55,619 bases of DNA from Salinarimonas rosea DSM 21201 (GCF_000429045.1 NZ_AUBC01000028.1:1-55619); one strand, 5' to 3'; shown: positions 1 through 8,024, counted from the first letter of the stretch. Translations and numbers: made by a program. The notes: generated by a model not told the origin, from the letters alone.

Positions 1-12
1 TTTGCGGATCAC
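1..12 (-). CDS. Start of an unidentified gene running off the left edge (partial)
   Basis: Only four codons (GTG ATC CGC AAA) lie in the window. They are called because a textbook Shine-Dalgarno (GGAGGTGAT) ends a few bases before the GTG, and the GTG overlaps the TGA of the upstream lipoprotein gene, a typical translationally coupled junction. The product cannot be identified from this. In comparable copper clusters the next gene is often an outer-membrane efflux protein, but that is context inference only. Confidence 0.45.
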
Positions 13-227
13 GGCATCACCTCCCGGGGGGCCACGCGGCGGTTCACCGCGCCCCAGTCGAGGGGCTGAACCGGGCGGAAGGAGACGGTGCCGGCGCCGA
101 CGGCGGTGTAGCCGGTGCTTGCGGAGGGGGCGGCCGGGTCGGCGGCGCGCACGAGATACGCAGGCGGCGTGCTGGCGCAGGCCGTGAGGCCGAGCGCCAA
201 CGCCGTCGCGAGGACGGGCTTGAGCAT
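9..227 (-). CDS. Small putative lipoprotein, 72 aa
   Basis: This short protein starts with a hydrophobic signal of about 15 residues followed by the lipobox L-T-A-C, so Cys17 should be lipidated and the mature 56-residue chain anchored to a membrane on the periplasmic side. The rest is low complexity (Ala, Pro, Ser), with a C-terminal stretch containing PLDWGAVNRR. I recognise no domain. It is the last complete gene of the minus-strand copper operon, and its stop codon overlaps a GTG that starts the next gene. The start is the only ATG ahead of the signal peptide. Function unknown; a periplasmic copper-related role is inferred from position alone. Confidence 0.7.
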   Translation of the reverse strand: MLKPVLATALALGLTACASTPPAYLVRAADPAAPSASTGYTAVGAGTVSFRPVQPLDWGAVNRRVAPREVMP

Positions 228-347
228 GTGTGGTCTGGTTCCGGATCGAGGCGAGGAGCCGGCCGGGACGGCCGGAGGTCGTCGCGTTGAGAACGTCGAG
301 GCGGAGGGGGGGGGCGCGAACGGCCCGCGCGGGCGTCGGCCCGCGCC

Positions 348-752
348 TCAGGCTCTCGGCGGGCGCTCGATCCGGGCGGAGCGCGCGTCGGTCAGGAGCG
401 TCTCGATACGCCAAGCGGCGGCAATGGCCACCGGGGGCGCGAGATGCGCGTCCTGCGTGCGCGGGAACCCGAGGGGCTGGCACTTCGCCATGTCGCAGCA
501 GCCGGCCCGGTCGGGTCCGCCCGCCGCGTTCCCCGCGTCGGCGCAGAGATCTCCGAGAGCATCCGGCTGTGCCTCGGTGCCGTCGTGATCGAGCGCTGTC
601 GCGTCGACGCATGCGGCTTCGGAGAGCGTCACGCCCGTCTCGCGCTCGGCATGCACCGCACCCGCATGCGCGACGCCGAACGCGCGGGGCAGCGGAGCCA
701 CCACGACGGACAGGGCGATCAGCAATGCGACCAGGGCACTCAGGAGGCGCAA
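348..752 (-). CDS. Secreted Cys-containing protein of unknown function, 134 aa
   Basis: The N-terminus is a clear Sec signal (hydrophobic residues about 3-24, ending near AFGVAHA). The mature part holds a Cys-rich stretch at about residues 48-92 (C-V-D, D-L-C-A-D, G-C-C-D-M-A-K-C), which could bind a soft metal or form disulfides. No family is recognised. The start appears to be TTG, preceded by GGAG six bases upstream; no in-frame ATG fits better, since an upstream ATG at about 770 runs into a stop. It is similar in design to the small secreted Cys protein at 7650-8024 at the other end of the copper cluster. Direct function unknown. Confidence 0.6.
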   Translation of the reverse strand: MRLLSALVALLIALSVVVAPLPRAFGVAHAGAVHAERETGVTLSEAACVDATALDHDGTEAQPDALGDLCADAGNAAGGPDRAGCCDMAKCQPLGFPRTQDAHLAPPVAIAAAWRIETLLTDARSARIERPPRA

Positions 753-768
753 GATCAGCTCCGAATCA

Positions 769-780
769 TTACCTAGGTAA
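769..780. promoter_or_regulatory. 12-bp perfect palindrome TTACCTAGGTAA
   Basis: A perfect palindrome sits 17 bases upstream of the TTG start of the secreted Cys protein, in the 150-base gap separating it from the Met-rich EF-hand gene. CTAG-centred palindromes are rare in DNA this GC-rich, so it may be an operator for a copper- or redox-responsive regulator. No regulator gene of that kind is in the window, so the assignment is open. Confidence 0.3.
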
Positions 781-903
781 GTCTACGCGATCCGAGCTTC
801 CGTACAAGCGACCGGAACGCCGCACCGGCGCCGGAACTGCTGCGACGGGCCGACGCGTCCGTGCGCCGGCCCGCCACCGTTCAGCGGGGCCGCCGAACCC
901 GCA

Positions 904-1458
904 TCACTGCGCGCTCGTGCCCGTGTCGACCGGCGCGCCGGTCATGAAGCCCCGCAGCTCCGCCTGCGTCACGCTGCCGTCGTCGTCGGCGTCGACGGCC
1001 CGGAAGATCCGGGCGTGGAAGTCCTGGACCTCCTCGAGCGACAGCGTGCCGTCGCCGTCGGCGTCCATGACGGCGAACGCGATGCGCATCATCGGGCCGT
1101 GCCCCATCATGCCCATGCCACCCATGCCGCCCATCATGCCGGGACCCATGCCCTGCCCCATGCCGGGTCCTTGGCCCATGCCCATCATGCCGGGCCCCAT
1201 CATGCCCATGCCCTGGCCCTGGCCCGGGCCCATGCCCATACCCTGCTGGCCCATGCCCTGCTGGCCCATGCCCTGCTGGCCGGTGCCCGGGCCGCCCTGC
1301 TGCATCATCTGCTGCCTCTGCTCCTGGTTCATCATCGGCATGCCGGCGCCCGGCTGGCCCGGCTGGGCCTGCCCCTGCGGCGAGGTCTGCGCGTGGGCGG
1401 ACGCGGCGGCCGCCAGGAGTGCGGCGCCGGCGGCGAGAGTGGCGATCGTTCTGGCCAT
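904..1458 (-). CDS. Secreted Met/Gly-rich EF-hand protein, 184 aa
   Basis: Residues 1-23 form a Sec signal ending AHA-Q. Residues about 40-123 are dominated by Met, Gly and Gln (many GMG, GMM and QQGMG units), a composition typical of periplasmic Cu(I)-binding segments. Two canonical EF-hand loops follow, D132-E143 ([12 protein letters not shown]) and D156-E167 ([12 protein letters not shown]), implying Ca2+ binding or structural use. The ATG at 1456-1458 is chosen because AGGAGC precedes it and it starts the signal peptide. It lies downstream of the cytochrome c gene in the copper operon. Pairing a Met-rich copper-binding region with EF-hands suggests a periplasmic copper buffer; this is inference from composition and neighbours. 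Confidence 0.8.
   Translation of the reverse strand: MARTIATLAAGAALLAAAASAHAQTSPQGQAQPGQPGAGMPMMNQEQRQQMMQQGGPGTGQQGMGQQGMGQQGMGMGPGQGQGMGMMGPGMMGMGQGPGMGQGMGPGMMGGMGGMGMMGHGPMMRIAFAVMDADGDGTLSLEEVQDFHARIFRAVDADDDGSVTQAELRGFMTGAPVDTGTSAQ
1241..1285. repeat. Three tandem 15-bp units inside the Met-rich gene
   Basis: Units CCCTGCTGGCCCATG at 1241-1255 and 1256-1270 are identical, and a third at 1271-1285 differs in its last bases. On the coding strand they encode three consecutive QQGMG pentapeptides (residues 61-75). Copy number could change by slippage and lengthen or shorten the Met-rich arm in five-residue steps. Confidence 0.9.
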
Positions 1459-1564
1459 GGTGTGCTCCTTCTCTGTCGGCTCCTCGCGGGAGCCGTTCTT
1501 CCTGCGCGCCGGAGGATCCGGCGCGCATGCTCGCAGGCGGCGGACGACGGTGTCCTTCCGACGC

Positions 1565-2044
1565 CTAGCGAATGCCGTTCGCGCGCTGCAGCTCGCGCAC
1601 GTAAATGACGATGTCGGCGACCTCGGCCTCGCCGACGCGCGGCTGCGCCGGCATGTCGCCGAAGCCCCAATGGTGCGCGCGGACGCCTTGCCGGACGGCG
1701 ATGTGGAAGGCGCCGTCGGCATGGTGGCCCGGCTCGTAGATCCGGTGGACCAGCGGCGGGCCGCTCTCCGAGCCGGCGGCGTTCGCACCGTGGCAGGCGG
1801 CGCAGCTCGCCGCGAAGGCGGCCGCGCCCCGCTCGGCCCGGGCCGAGAGCGCCGGCACGGCCACCTCGACGACCGTCGCCGACGGCGCGGGCCGGAACCA
1901 GACCAGCGCCGCGGCTCCGAGGGCGACGATCGCGCCGATCGGCAGGACGCTGCGCCACCCGCCGGAGCCGCCCGGCGGCGGCGCCGGGCTGGGCTGCGGG
2001 GCGGCGGCGCCCTTCCTCGCGGGACGGGAGCGGCTGCGCGGCAC
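1565..2044 (-). CDS. Membrane-anchored c-type cytochrome, 159 aa
   Basis: A basic, Pro-rich N-terminus is followed by one transmembrane segment (about residues 33-50), which should anchor the protein with its C-terminal domain in the periplasm. The domain carries the heme c motif C81-A-A-C84-H85, and Met131 in GDMPAQ is the likely sixth ligand. This fits a class I mono-heme cytochrome of about 90 residues. It lies three bases after the copG stop, so the two are co-transcribed. In this operon it probably passes electrons to or from the copper-binding proteins or the multicopper oxidase; the partner is inferred. Confidence 0.85.
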   Translation of the reverse strand: MPRSRSRPARKGAAAPQPSPAPPPGGSGGWRSVLPIGAIVALGAAALVWFRPAPSATVVEVAVPALSARAERGAAAFAASCAACHGANAAGSESGPPLVHRIYEPGHHADGAFHIAVRQGVRAHHWGFGDMPAQPRVGEAEVADIVIYVRELQRANGIR

Positions 2045-2047
2045 GGC

Positions 2048-2521
2048 TCAGCGATCCGCCCGTTGCGCGCCGACGAAGGTCCCGAGCGGATGCCGGACGT
2101 CGTTCTCGGCGAACAGCACGACCTCGTACGGCTCGGCCACCATGCCGGGCGCATCCATCCCGGGCGATCCCATGGGCATGCCCGGGACCGCGACGCCGAC
2201 GACGCCGGGGCGCTGCGCGAGCACGGCCTCGATGGCGGACACCGGGACGTGCCCCTCCAGGACGTAGCCGCCGACCTCGGCGGTGTGGCAGGAGAGCAGG
2301 TCGTCGGGCACGCCGAGCGCGGCCTTGATCTCGTCCATCCGGGTCGTGTCGCGGACCTCGACGGCGAAGCCGGCGGCGCGGACGTGGTCGATCCAGGCGC
2401 CGCAGCAGCCGCAATTCGGGTCCTTGTGGACGATCATGGCCGCGCCCGGCGCGGCGGAGGCGCCGGCGGCGCCGAGGACGAGGAAGGCCGCGGAGGCGGC
2501 GACGAGGGTCATGCGGGTCAT
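2048..2521 (-). CDS. copG: CopG-like DUF411 copper protein, 157 aa
   Basis: After a Sec signal (residues 1-24) the protein shows the DUF411/CopG pattern: C37-G-C39-C40 following HKDPN, then S-C78-H79-T and EGHVP. CopG is known as a thioredoxin-like periplasmic copper protein in which these cysteines bind copper. The final 50 residues add a Met-containing segment and a short '[11 protein letters not shown]' tail. Its ATG overlaps the stop of the membrane protein upstream (ATGA), indicating translational coupling. The family call is firm; the redox role in copper resistance is from family knowledge. Confidence 0.85.
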   Translation of the reverse strand: MTRMTLVAASAAFLVLGAAGASAAPGAAMIVHKDPNCGCCGAWIDHVRAAGFAVEVRDTTRMDEIKAALGVPDDLLSCHTAEVGGYVLEGHVPVSAIEAVLAQRPGVVGVAVPGMPMGSPGMDAPGMVAEPYEVVLFAENDVRHPLGTFVGAQRADR

Positions 2522-3060
2522 GATGCGTTCTCCCGATGAGCCGGCGACGGCCGGCGGAGCGTGAAGGTGCGGGTCGAGGAGGTGCGGGTCGCGGAGGTGC
2601 GGGTCGGGGCGGTGCCCCGGCGCGCGGCGGCGAAGGCGAGCGCCGGTACGACGAGCCACTGCGCGATCGGCGACAGGCCGAGCTCGAAGCCGCCGACGGG
2701 AACGGTCGGCATCGCGTCCGTGTAGGCCCAGGCTTCGCGCACGACGATGTTCAGCCATTCGCTGAAGGCGGTGTAGGCGACGCCGACGACGATGGTGGCC
2801 GCCGCGACCGCGCCGAACCGCTCGCCCGGCCAGCCCGCCGCGCCGAAGACGACGAGGGCGGCCGCGAGGGCGGAGAGCCCGATGAGGACGTCGCCCGCCG
2901 TGCAGTGCACGATGGCGAAGGCGATCTCGCCGAGGCTCGCCTCCGACCAGATCGTGTAGAGCGGCGTGTGGCCGATCTCCCAGGCGAGGCTCGCCAGCGC
3001 GAGAACGGCGAGGTAGCGGCGCAGCCCGCCGAGCCACGCGCCGCGGTCGTTATTTCCCAT
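2518..3060 (-). CDS. Conserved polytopic membrane protein, 180 aa, unnamed
   Basis: Four hydrophobic segments are visible (about residues 13-30, 45-70, 80-100 and 125-145), separated by conserved-looking polar motifs EIGHTPLYT, VHCTAGD and FSEWLN, followed by a Thr/Arg-rich cytoplasmic tail. The His, Cys and Asp in the second and third segments could contact metal or heme. I recognise the pattern as a recurring hypothetical of copper clusters but can give no function. The ATG at 3058-3060 is used; it overlaps the end of the DUF2933 gene, and the stop overlaps copG by four bases, so three genes are tightly coupled. Confidence 0.75.
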   Translation of the reverse strand: MGNNDRGAWLGGLRRYLAVLALASLAWEIGHTPLYTIWSEASLGEIAFAIVHCTAGDVLIGLSALAAALVVFGAAGWPGERFGAVAAATIVVGVAYTAFSEWLNIVVREAWAYTDAMPTVPVGGFELGLSPIAQWLVVPALAFAAARRGTAPTRTSATRTSSTRTFTLRRPSPAHRENAS

Positions 3061-3271
3061 GGCCGTGCCCGCGATGCATGAAGAGGTGCAGGAGCGGGCA
3101 TGCGACGAGCACGAGATACGGCACCGCCGCCAGCACGTGGCCGGTATGGGTGGCGAGCAGGTAGACCCCGAGCGCCGCGAGGGCGAGGCAGGCGGCGAGG
3201 TTGACCCGCGAACGCAGGAAGCGGCGCAGGGCGCTCTCAGGGGCGACGGGCGGAAGCGAATGGTCCGACAT
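3050..3271 (-). CDS. DUF2933 small membrane protein, 73 aa
   Basis: One or two hydrophobic stretches (about residues 24-60) are followed by a His-rich C-terminus with the pattern LLHLFMHRGHGHGK. This arrangement matches DUF2933 proteins, which are repeatedly found beside copper P-type ATPases and multicopper oxidases. The terminal histidines are an obvious metal-binding candidate. The gene starts 22 bases after the copB stop and overlaps the next membrane-protein gene by 11 bases. No biochemical role is established. Confidence 0.8.
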   Translation of the reverse strand: MSDHSLPPVAPESALRRFLRSRVNLAACLALAALGVYLLATHTGHVLAAVPYLVLVACPLLHLFMHRGHGHGK

Positions 3272-3293
3272 GGCCGTGTTCTCCTGTTCGCGT

Positions 3294-5450
3294 TCAGCTC
3301 TGCTGCAGCCCCAGCGCCGCGATGTCCTTGCGGCGGCGCTCGAGCAGCTTGGCGTTGATGGCGACGACGACGGTGCTCAGCGACATCAGGGCTGCACCGA
3401 CGGCGGGGGTGAGGATGACGCCCCAGGAATAGGCGACGCCGGCGGCAAGCGGGATCGCGACGACGTTGTAGCCGGCGCCCAGCACGAAGTTCTCGATCAT
3501 CTTGCGGTAGGTCGCCCGTGACAGGGACAGGATGGCGGTGACATCCCGCGGGTCGTTGCGCACGAGCACGATGTCGGCGGACTGCACCGCGACGTCGGTG
3601 CCCGCGCCGATGGCGATGCCGCAATCCGCCTGGACCAGCGCCGGCGCGTCGTTGACGCCGTCGCCGACCATGGCGACCGTCTTGCCCCGGGCCTGCACCT
3701 CGCGGATCTTGTCCGCCTTCTGGTCGGGCAGCACCTCGGCGAAATAGTCGTCGAGCCCGAGCTCGGCCGAGACGCTCTGCGCCACCGCCCGCGCGTCGCC
3801 CGTGAGCATCATGCATTCGATGCCCATCGCCTTGAGCTTGGCGATCGCCTCGCGGGATTCCGGCCGCACGACGTCCGCGAGCGCGATGGCGCCGACGACC
3901 TCCTCGTCGAGGAGGACGTAGACGACGGTCTTGCCCTGCTCGGCGACGCGCTCCACGTCGGCGTGCGCGGTCTCGATGCCGCGCCGGCGCAGGTAGCCGG
4001 GACCGACCACCTTGACGTTCCGGCCGGCGACGGCGGCCTCGGCCCCCTCTCCGGGCAGGTTGCGGAAGTCGCGCACGGCCTCGACGGCGAGGCCCCGCTC
4101 CTGCGCCGAACGGGTGACGCCCCGCGCGATCGGGTGCTCGGACTGGCTCTCGAGCGCGGCGGCCCAGCCGAGCACCGCGTCCGCCGGGAGCGCCCCGAGC
4201 GGGATCACGTCGCTCACGCCGAAGCGGCCCTCGGTGAGCGTGCCGGTCTTGTCGAAGACGACGACGTCGAGATTGCGGGCGCGCTCGAAGCTCGCCCGGT
4301 CGCGGATGAGCAGGCCGCTCGTGGCGCTCAGCCGCGTGCTCACGGCGACGACGAGCGGAACCGCGAGCCCCAGCGCATGGGGGCAGGCGATCACCATCAC
4401 CGTGACCATCCGCGCGATGGCGAACTCGTAGGGCGCACCGACGCCGATCCAGACGACGAGCGTGGCGATGCCGACCACGAGCGCGCTGTAGGTGAGGATG
4501 TTGGCGCCGCGGTCGGCGAGGTTCTGGCTGCGCGAGCGCGATTCCTGCGCCCGGCGCACCATCTCGATGACCTGGGCCAGGTAGGTCTCGTCCCCGGTCT
4601 TGCGGATCTCGATCGTGATCGCGCCCTCGCCGTTGACGGCGCCGCCGATGACGACCTCGCCCTCGCTCCGCTCGACCGGCTTCGACTCGCCCGTGAGCAT
4701 CGATTCGTCGAGGCTGGTGCGACCTTCCACGACGACACCGTCGGTCGGCACCTTGGCCCCGGGCCGCACCAGGACCCGGTCTCCCGGCCGGAGGTCCGAG
4801 ACCGGCACCTCCTCCGTCGTGCCGTCGGGCAGCACCCGGTCGGCCGTCGCCGGCATCAGGGCCACCAGCGCCTGGAGCGCCGCGGAGGCGCCCATCACCG
4901 AGCGCATCTCGATCCAGTGGCCGAGCAGCATGATCAGGATGAGGGTCGCCAGCTCCCAGAAGAACGGCTCGCCGGCGAGCCCGAACACGGTCGCGGTCGA
5001 GTAGACGTAGGCCACCGTGATCGCCAGCGAGATCAGGGTCATCATCCCCGTCTTGCGGTTGCCGACCTCGGAGACGAACCCCGTCAGGAAGGGCCAGCCG
5101 CCGTAGAAGAAGACGATCGTCGAGAGGCCGAACAGGACCAGGGTCGATCCGGGGAACGCGAGCGTCTCCGCGAGCCCGAGGAACTCCTGGATCATCGGCG
5201 AGAGCAGCAGGATCGGCGGCGTCAGGACGAGCATGATCCAGAAGCGGCGACGGAAGTCCGCGATCATCGCCGCGTGGTCGTGGCCGCCGTGGCCACCATG
5301 GCCGCCGTTCCCGCCGGTCCCGTGCCCACCGTGCTGCCCGTGCGGAGCGCCCGGGGCGGCCTTGCGTACGGCCGGGGCGGCGATGCTCGCGTCACCCGGC
5401 GCGGAGGCGTCGCCCTCGGGATGGTGGTGCCTGTGGTTTGGTTCGGTCAT
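3294..5450 (-). CDS. copB: Copper-translocating P-type ATPase of CPH (CopB) type, 718 aa
   Basis: Membrane pump that exports copper from the cytoplasm using ATP. All core motifs are present: the TGES actuator (253-256), the membrane metal site C356-P-H358, the phosphorylation site D400-KTGT and a GDGVND hinge. The CPH triad, rather than CPC, places it in the P1B-3 (CopB) branch. The N-terminus lacks a CxxC heavy-metal domain and instead carries a His/Gly-rich tail (residues 5-60, about 15 His), also a CopB trait. It sits between a cytochrome c gene and the DUF2933 gene. Whether it prefers Cu(I) or Cu(II) cannot be read from sequence. Confidence 0.93.
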   Translation of the reverse strand: MTEPNHRHHHPEGDASAPGDASIAAPAVRKAAPGAPHGQHGGHGTGGNGGHGGHGGHDHAAMIADFRRRFWIMLVLTPPILLLSPMIQEFLGLAETLAFPGSTLVLFGLSTIVFFYGGWPFLTGFVSEVGNRKTGMMTLISLAITVAYVYSTATVFGLAGEPFFWELATLILIMLLGHWIEMRSVMGASAALQALVALMPATADRVLPDGTTEEVPVSDLRPGDRVLVRPGAKVPTDGVVVEGRTSLDESMLTGESKPVERSEGEVVIGGAVNGEGAITIEIRKTGDETYLAQVIEMVRRAQESRSRSQNLADRGANILTYSALVVGIATLVVWIGVGAPYEFAIARMVTVMVIACPHALGLAVPLVVAVSTRLSATSGLLIRDRASFERARNLDVVVFDKTGTLTEGRFGVSDVIPLGALPADAVLGWAAALESQSEHPIARGVTRSAQERGLAVEAVRDFRNLPGEGAEAAVAGRNVKVVGPGYLRRRGIETAHADVERVAEQGKTVVYVLLDEEVVGAIALADVVRPESREAIAKLKAMGIECMMLTGDARAVAQSVSAELGLDDYFAEVLPDQKADKIREVQARGKTVAMVGDGVNDAPALVQADCGIAIGAGTDVAVQSADIVLVRNDPRDVTAILSLSRATYRKMIENFVLGAGYNVVAIPLAAGVAYSWGVILTPAVGAALMSLSTVVVAINAKLLERRRKDIAALGLQQS

Positions 5451-5528
5451 CTCTGGATTCTTCCTCTGTCGAACACGTCGACGCTCGACCGTCCCGTCTT
5501 GCCGGGGCCGAGCGATCGGCGGCGCGGC

Positions 5529-5981
5529 TCACCCCGGGTCGGCCCGCGAGCGCTCGGCCTGGACCGTCCGTTCCCTCTCGGGCCAGGTGCTCTTGATGAA
5601 GGCGAGGACCGCATCGATCTCCTCGTCGGTCAGCACGCCGGCGAAGCCCGGCATGTCGCTCTCGTAGCCGGGGACCAGGACGCCGGGGCCGTGCTCGATG
5701 ATGGCGACGAGCTGACGGTCCGAATGGTGCCAGGTGTGGCCGGTCTCGTCGTGCGGTGGCGCGGGCAGGCGGCCCGAGGGCAGCCGCTCCATCCAGTTCG
5801 CCTGGCCTTCGAGGTTCGCACCATGGCAGGAGGCGCAGTACGCCGCGTAGACCGCGCGCCCCTGCGTCACCCGAGCCGCCTGCGCGGCCGCGTCGCCGTC
5901 GTCGGCGAGCCACCAGGCGGTCGCTCCCGCGGCGGCGGCGGCGAGCGCGACGGCGGCGACGATGGTCGTCGTCCGCCTCAT
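5529..5981 (-). CDS. Exported c-type cytochrome, 150 aa
   Basis: An N-terminal hydrophobic segment (about residues 7-24) acts as signal or anchor. The heme motif is C49-A-S-C52-H53, and Met110 in ESDMPGF is the likely axial ligand. The sequence GVLTDEEIDAVLAFIKSTWP near residues 115-133 is the usual C-terminal helix of class I cytochromes c. The start at 5979-5981 is preferred because its ATG overlaps the stop of the 50-residue gene upstream. It is distinct from the second cytochrome of this operon. A role in electron transfer with the copper oxidase is inferred from adjacency. Confidence 0.85.
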   Translation of the reverse strand: MRRTTTIVAAVALAAAAAGATAWWLADDGDAAAQAARVTQGRAVYAAYCASCHGANLEGQANWMERLPSGRLPAPPHDETGHTWHHSDRQLVAIIEHGPGVLVPGYESDMPGFAGVLTDEEIDAVLAFIKSTWPERERTVQAERSRADPG

Positions 5982-6130
5982 GAGCGCAGATACTTGATCA
6001 GCGCCGCGATCACGAGAACGACGAGGACGACGAGGAGGAGCCCCCACAGCCCCATGCCCCACATCCAGCCACCCATGTTTTCGCCCATCCAGCCGTTCAT
6101 GTGATCAGTCCATCCCTGCTGCGTACGCAT
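5978..6130 (-). CDS. Small membrane protein, 50 aa
   Basis: Reading the reverse strand from the ATG at 6128-6130 gives 50 codons: a Met/Trp/Gly-rich start (MNGWMGENMGGWMWGMG), then one strong transmembrane helix of Leu/Val/Ile (about residues 27-45), ending IKYLRS. The TGA overlaps the ATG of the cytochrome c gene by four bases, and the gene begins 28 bases after the multicopper oxidase stop. The short Met-rich periplasmic face could contact Cu(I). The C-terminus resembles the helix of small proteins often annotated near SHOCT families, but no SHOCT domain is present. Confidence 0.7.
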   Translation of the reverse strand: MRTQQGWTDHMNGWMGENMGGWMWGMGLWGLLLVVLVVLVIAALIKYLRS

Positions 6131-6158
6131 GACGAAATCTCCTTCTCGGGTTGTCGGC

Positions 6159-7589
6159 TCAGGTGACGCGCAGGAGCGCCGACATGCCCCCGGCCTGATG
6201 CTCCAGCACGTGGCAATGCAGCAGCCAGTCGCCGGCGCCCTCCGCCACGAAGGCGATCCGCATCCGCTCGCGCGGCGCCATCAGGGCGGTGTCGGCGAGC
6301 GGCGCGTGCGGCTCCGGCGCGCCGTCCCGCTCGAGGATTCGGAACGCGTGGCCGTGCAGATGGATCGGGTGCCACCAGGCGGTGTCGTTCACGAGATCGA
6401 GCACGACCGAGCGCCCGCTCGCCACCGTGAGGAACGGCGGCAGGCCGTGACCGCCGTCGTCGGCGGCGCCGTTCACGGCCCAGGCGAGGCCGCGCATCAT
6501 CATGGTGCGCATGGCGCCCGGCCCGCCGCGCATGCCGCCCATCATCCCGCCCTCGAAGACCACGTCGAGGCGCTCGGCGGACGCGACGTCCGGCTCCGGC
6601 ACGGGGTTCGGCGGGAGCACGAGGGAGGCGTCGAGCGGGCTGTCGCGCAGGGGCGTCTCGCCGTAGGCGAGGTCCACGACCCGGTAGGGCTCGCGCGGGA
6701 AGACGTCGACGACGGAGGCGCGGGCGCCCGGATCTCCGCCGCAGTCGAGGACGAGGTCGACCCGCATGCCCGGCCCGAGAAGGACGATCCCGTCCGGCGG
6801 CTCGTGCGGCGTCACCGGATGCCCGTCGCGGGCGACGACCATCGGCGCGTGGTCCTCGAAGCGCAGGGCGAAGATGCGGGCGTTGGCGACGTTGACGAGC
6901 CGCAGCCGCAGGCGCTCGCCCGGCGCGACGGCGAGCGCGTCCGGGACCCGCCCGTTGAGCGTCACCGTGTTGCCGAGCCGCCCGGCGTGGCTCATGTCCA
7001 TGCCGTTGCCGAAATCCTCGACGATCGCCGCCTCGGGATCGAGCCGCCAATCGTCGAGCGCCCAGACGAGGTCGCGGTCGACGCGCAGGGGCTCGGGCTC
7101 CTCGACGACGAGGACGCCCGAGAGGCCGCGCTCGAGCTGCTCGGCGCTGGCGTGGTGCGGGTGGTACCAGAAGGTGCCGGCGTCGAGCGCGTCGAACTCG
7201 TAGACGAAGCGCTCACCGGGTGCGATCGGCGGCTGCGTCACGTTCGCCACGCCGTCCATGGCGTTGGGCAGCCGCAGCCCGTGCCAATGGACCGTGGTCG
7301 GGTCCGGCAGGCGGTTCTCGACGGTGATGCGCAGCCGCTCGCCCCGGGAGGCGCGGATCTCGGGACCGGGAATGCGCCCGTCGTAGGCCCACACCGCCGT
7401 CTCGGGGTGCGGCGCACCGACGAGCGCGGCCTTCGCCGGGGCCGGTGTCAGGGTGACGTCCCGTGTCGCGGCGGCGCGGGCGGGGCTGGTGGCGGGTATC
7501 GTGGGGAGCGCGAGGGCGCCGGCGAACGCCGCCGAGCGCGTGAGGAACGACCGGCGCGTGAGCGCAGGCGAAGAGACGATGCGGGTCAT
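6159..7589 (-). CDS. Tat-exported multicopper oxidase, 476 aa
   Basis: A twin-arginine signal (T-R-R-S-F-L at residues 11-16, hydrophobic to about 35) shows folding before export. Three cupredoxin domains carry the four copper-site motifs: H101-W-H103-G, H143-P-H145-H146, HPIHLHGH near residue 395, and H458-C459-H460...H464...M469. Met469 is the type 1 axial ligand. A Met-rich insert around residues 345-370 (GGMMGGMRGG, MRTMMMRG) resembles the substrate-copper region of cuprous oxidases such as CueO. It probably oxidises periplasmic Cu(I) to Cu(II) with O2. The gene lies 60 bases after a small secreted Cys protein. The type (CueO, CopA or laccase-like) is not decided by sequence alone. Confidence 0.92.
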   Translation of the reverse strand: MTRIVSSPALTRRSFLTRSAAFAGALALPTIPATSPARAAATRDVTLTPAPAKAALVGAPHPETAVWAYDGRIPGPEIRASRGERLRITVENRLPDPTTVHWHGLRLPNAMDGVANVTQPPIAPGERFVYEFDALDAGTFWYHPHHASAEQLERGLSGVLVVEEPEPLRVDRDLVWALDDWRLDPEAAIVEDFGNGMDMSHAGRLGNTVTLNGRVPDALAVAPGERLRLRLVNVANARIFALRFEDHAPMVVARDGHPVTPHEPPDGIVLLGPGMRVDLVLDCGGDPGARASVVDVFPREPYRVVDLAYGETPLRDSPLDASLVLPPNPVPEPDVASAERLDVVFEGGMMGGMRGGPGAMRTMMMRGLAWAVNGAADDGGHGLPPFLTVASGRSVVLDLVNDTAWWHPIHLHGHAFRILERDGAPEPHAPLADTALMAPRERMRIAFVAEGAGDWLLHCHVLEHQAGGMSALLRVT

Positions 7590-7649
7590 GAATGCGGTTC
7601 CGGGTGGCGGACGAGCTTCGACGAGCCCGTCGGCCGACCGGCCGCGGGC

Positions 7650-8024
7650 TCAGGCGAGCGTCGCCGGCCTCGGCGGCTCGTAGTCCGGACGCAGGGTGCG
7701 GCCTCCCGGCAGCGCGAGCGGTGCCGGGCGCGCGTCGTCGGCCGTCTGAGCCGCCGGCAGCAGCGGCGGCGGCGAGGGCACGAGCTGGAGGAGGCAGGCG
7801 ACGGCGCAGGCCGCGCCCCCCTTGTCGTGACCGTCCTGGCAGCCGGGGCAGGCGTCGCTCGTCGCCGCGGCCAGGACCGCCACCGTGCCCGCCGCGTCGG
7901 ATTGCGCGACCATGCAGGCATGCGCGTCCGCGCGCGCCCCCGCCGTGCCGGCGAGGAAGAGCGCCAGCAGCCCGACGAGCAAGAGGGTGACGCGGCCGAG
8001 ACGGCCGCTGGACACGCGGATCAT
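7650..8024 (-). CDS. Small secreted Cys protein, first gene of the copper operon, 124 aa
   Basis: The signal peptide spans about residues 9-33 (LLLVGLLALFLAGTAGARADA). The mature part has regularly spaced cysteines (HACMV, DACPGC, AACAVAC) and a Pro-rich C-terminal half (PSPPPLLPA). Two CxxC/CxxxC-like pairs suggest copper binding or disulfides. It appears to open the operon that continues into the multicopper oxidase 60 bases downstream. The ATG at 8022-8024 is the first that yields an intact signal peptide. It matches the layout, though not clearly the sequence, of the protein at 348-752. No family is recognised. Confidence 0.6.
   Translation of the reverse strand: MIRVSSGRLGRVTLLLVGLLALFLAGTAGARADAHACMVAQSDAAGTVAVLAAATSDACPGCQDGHDKGGAACAVACLLQLVPSPPPLLPAAQTADDARPAPLALPGGRTLRPDYEPPRPATLA

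Noticed and set aside
230-2539. Very long opposite-strand frames across the copper, nar and other genes
   Set aside because: High GC leaves few stops, so shadow frames are long; they are Arg/Pro-rich, lack domains and overlap clear genes.
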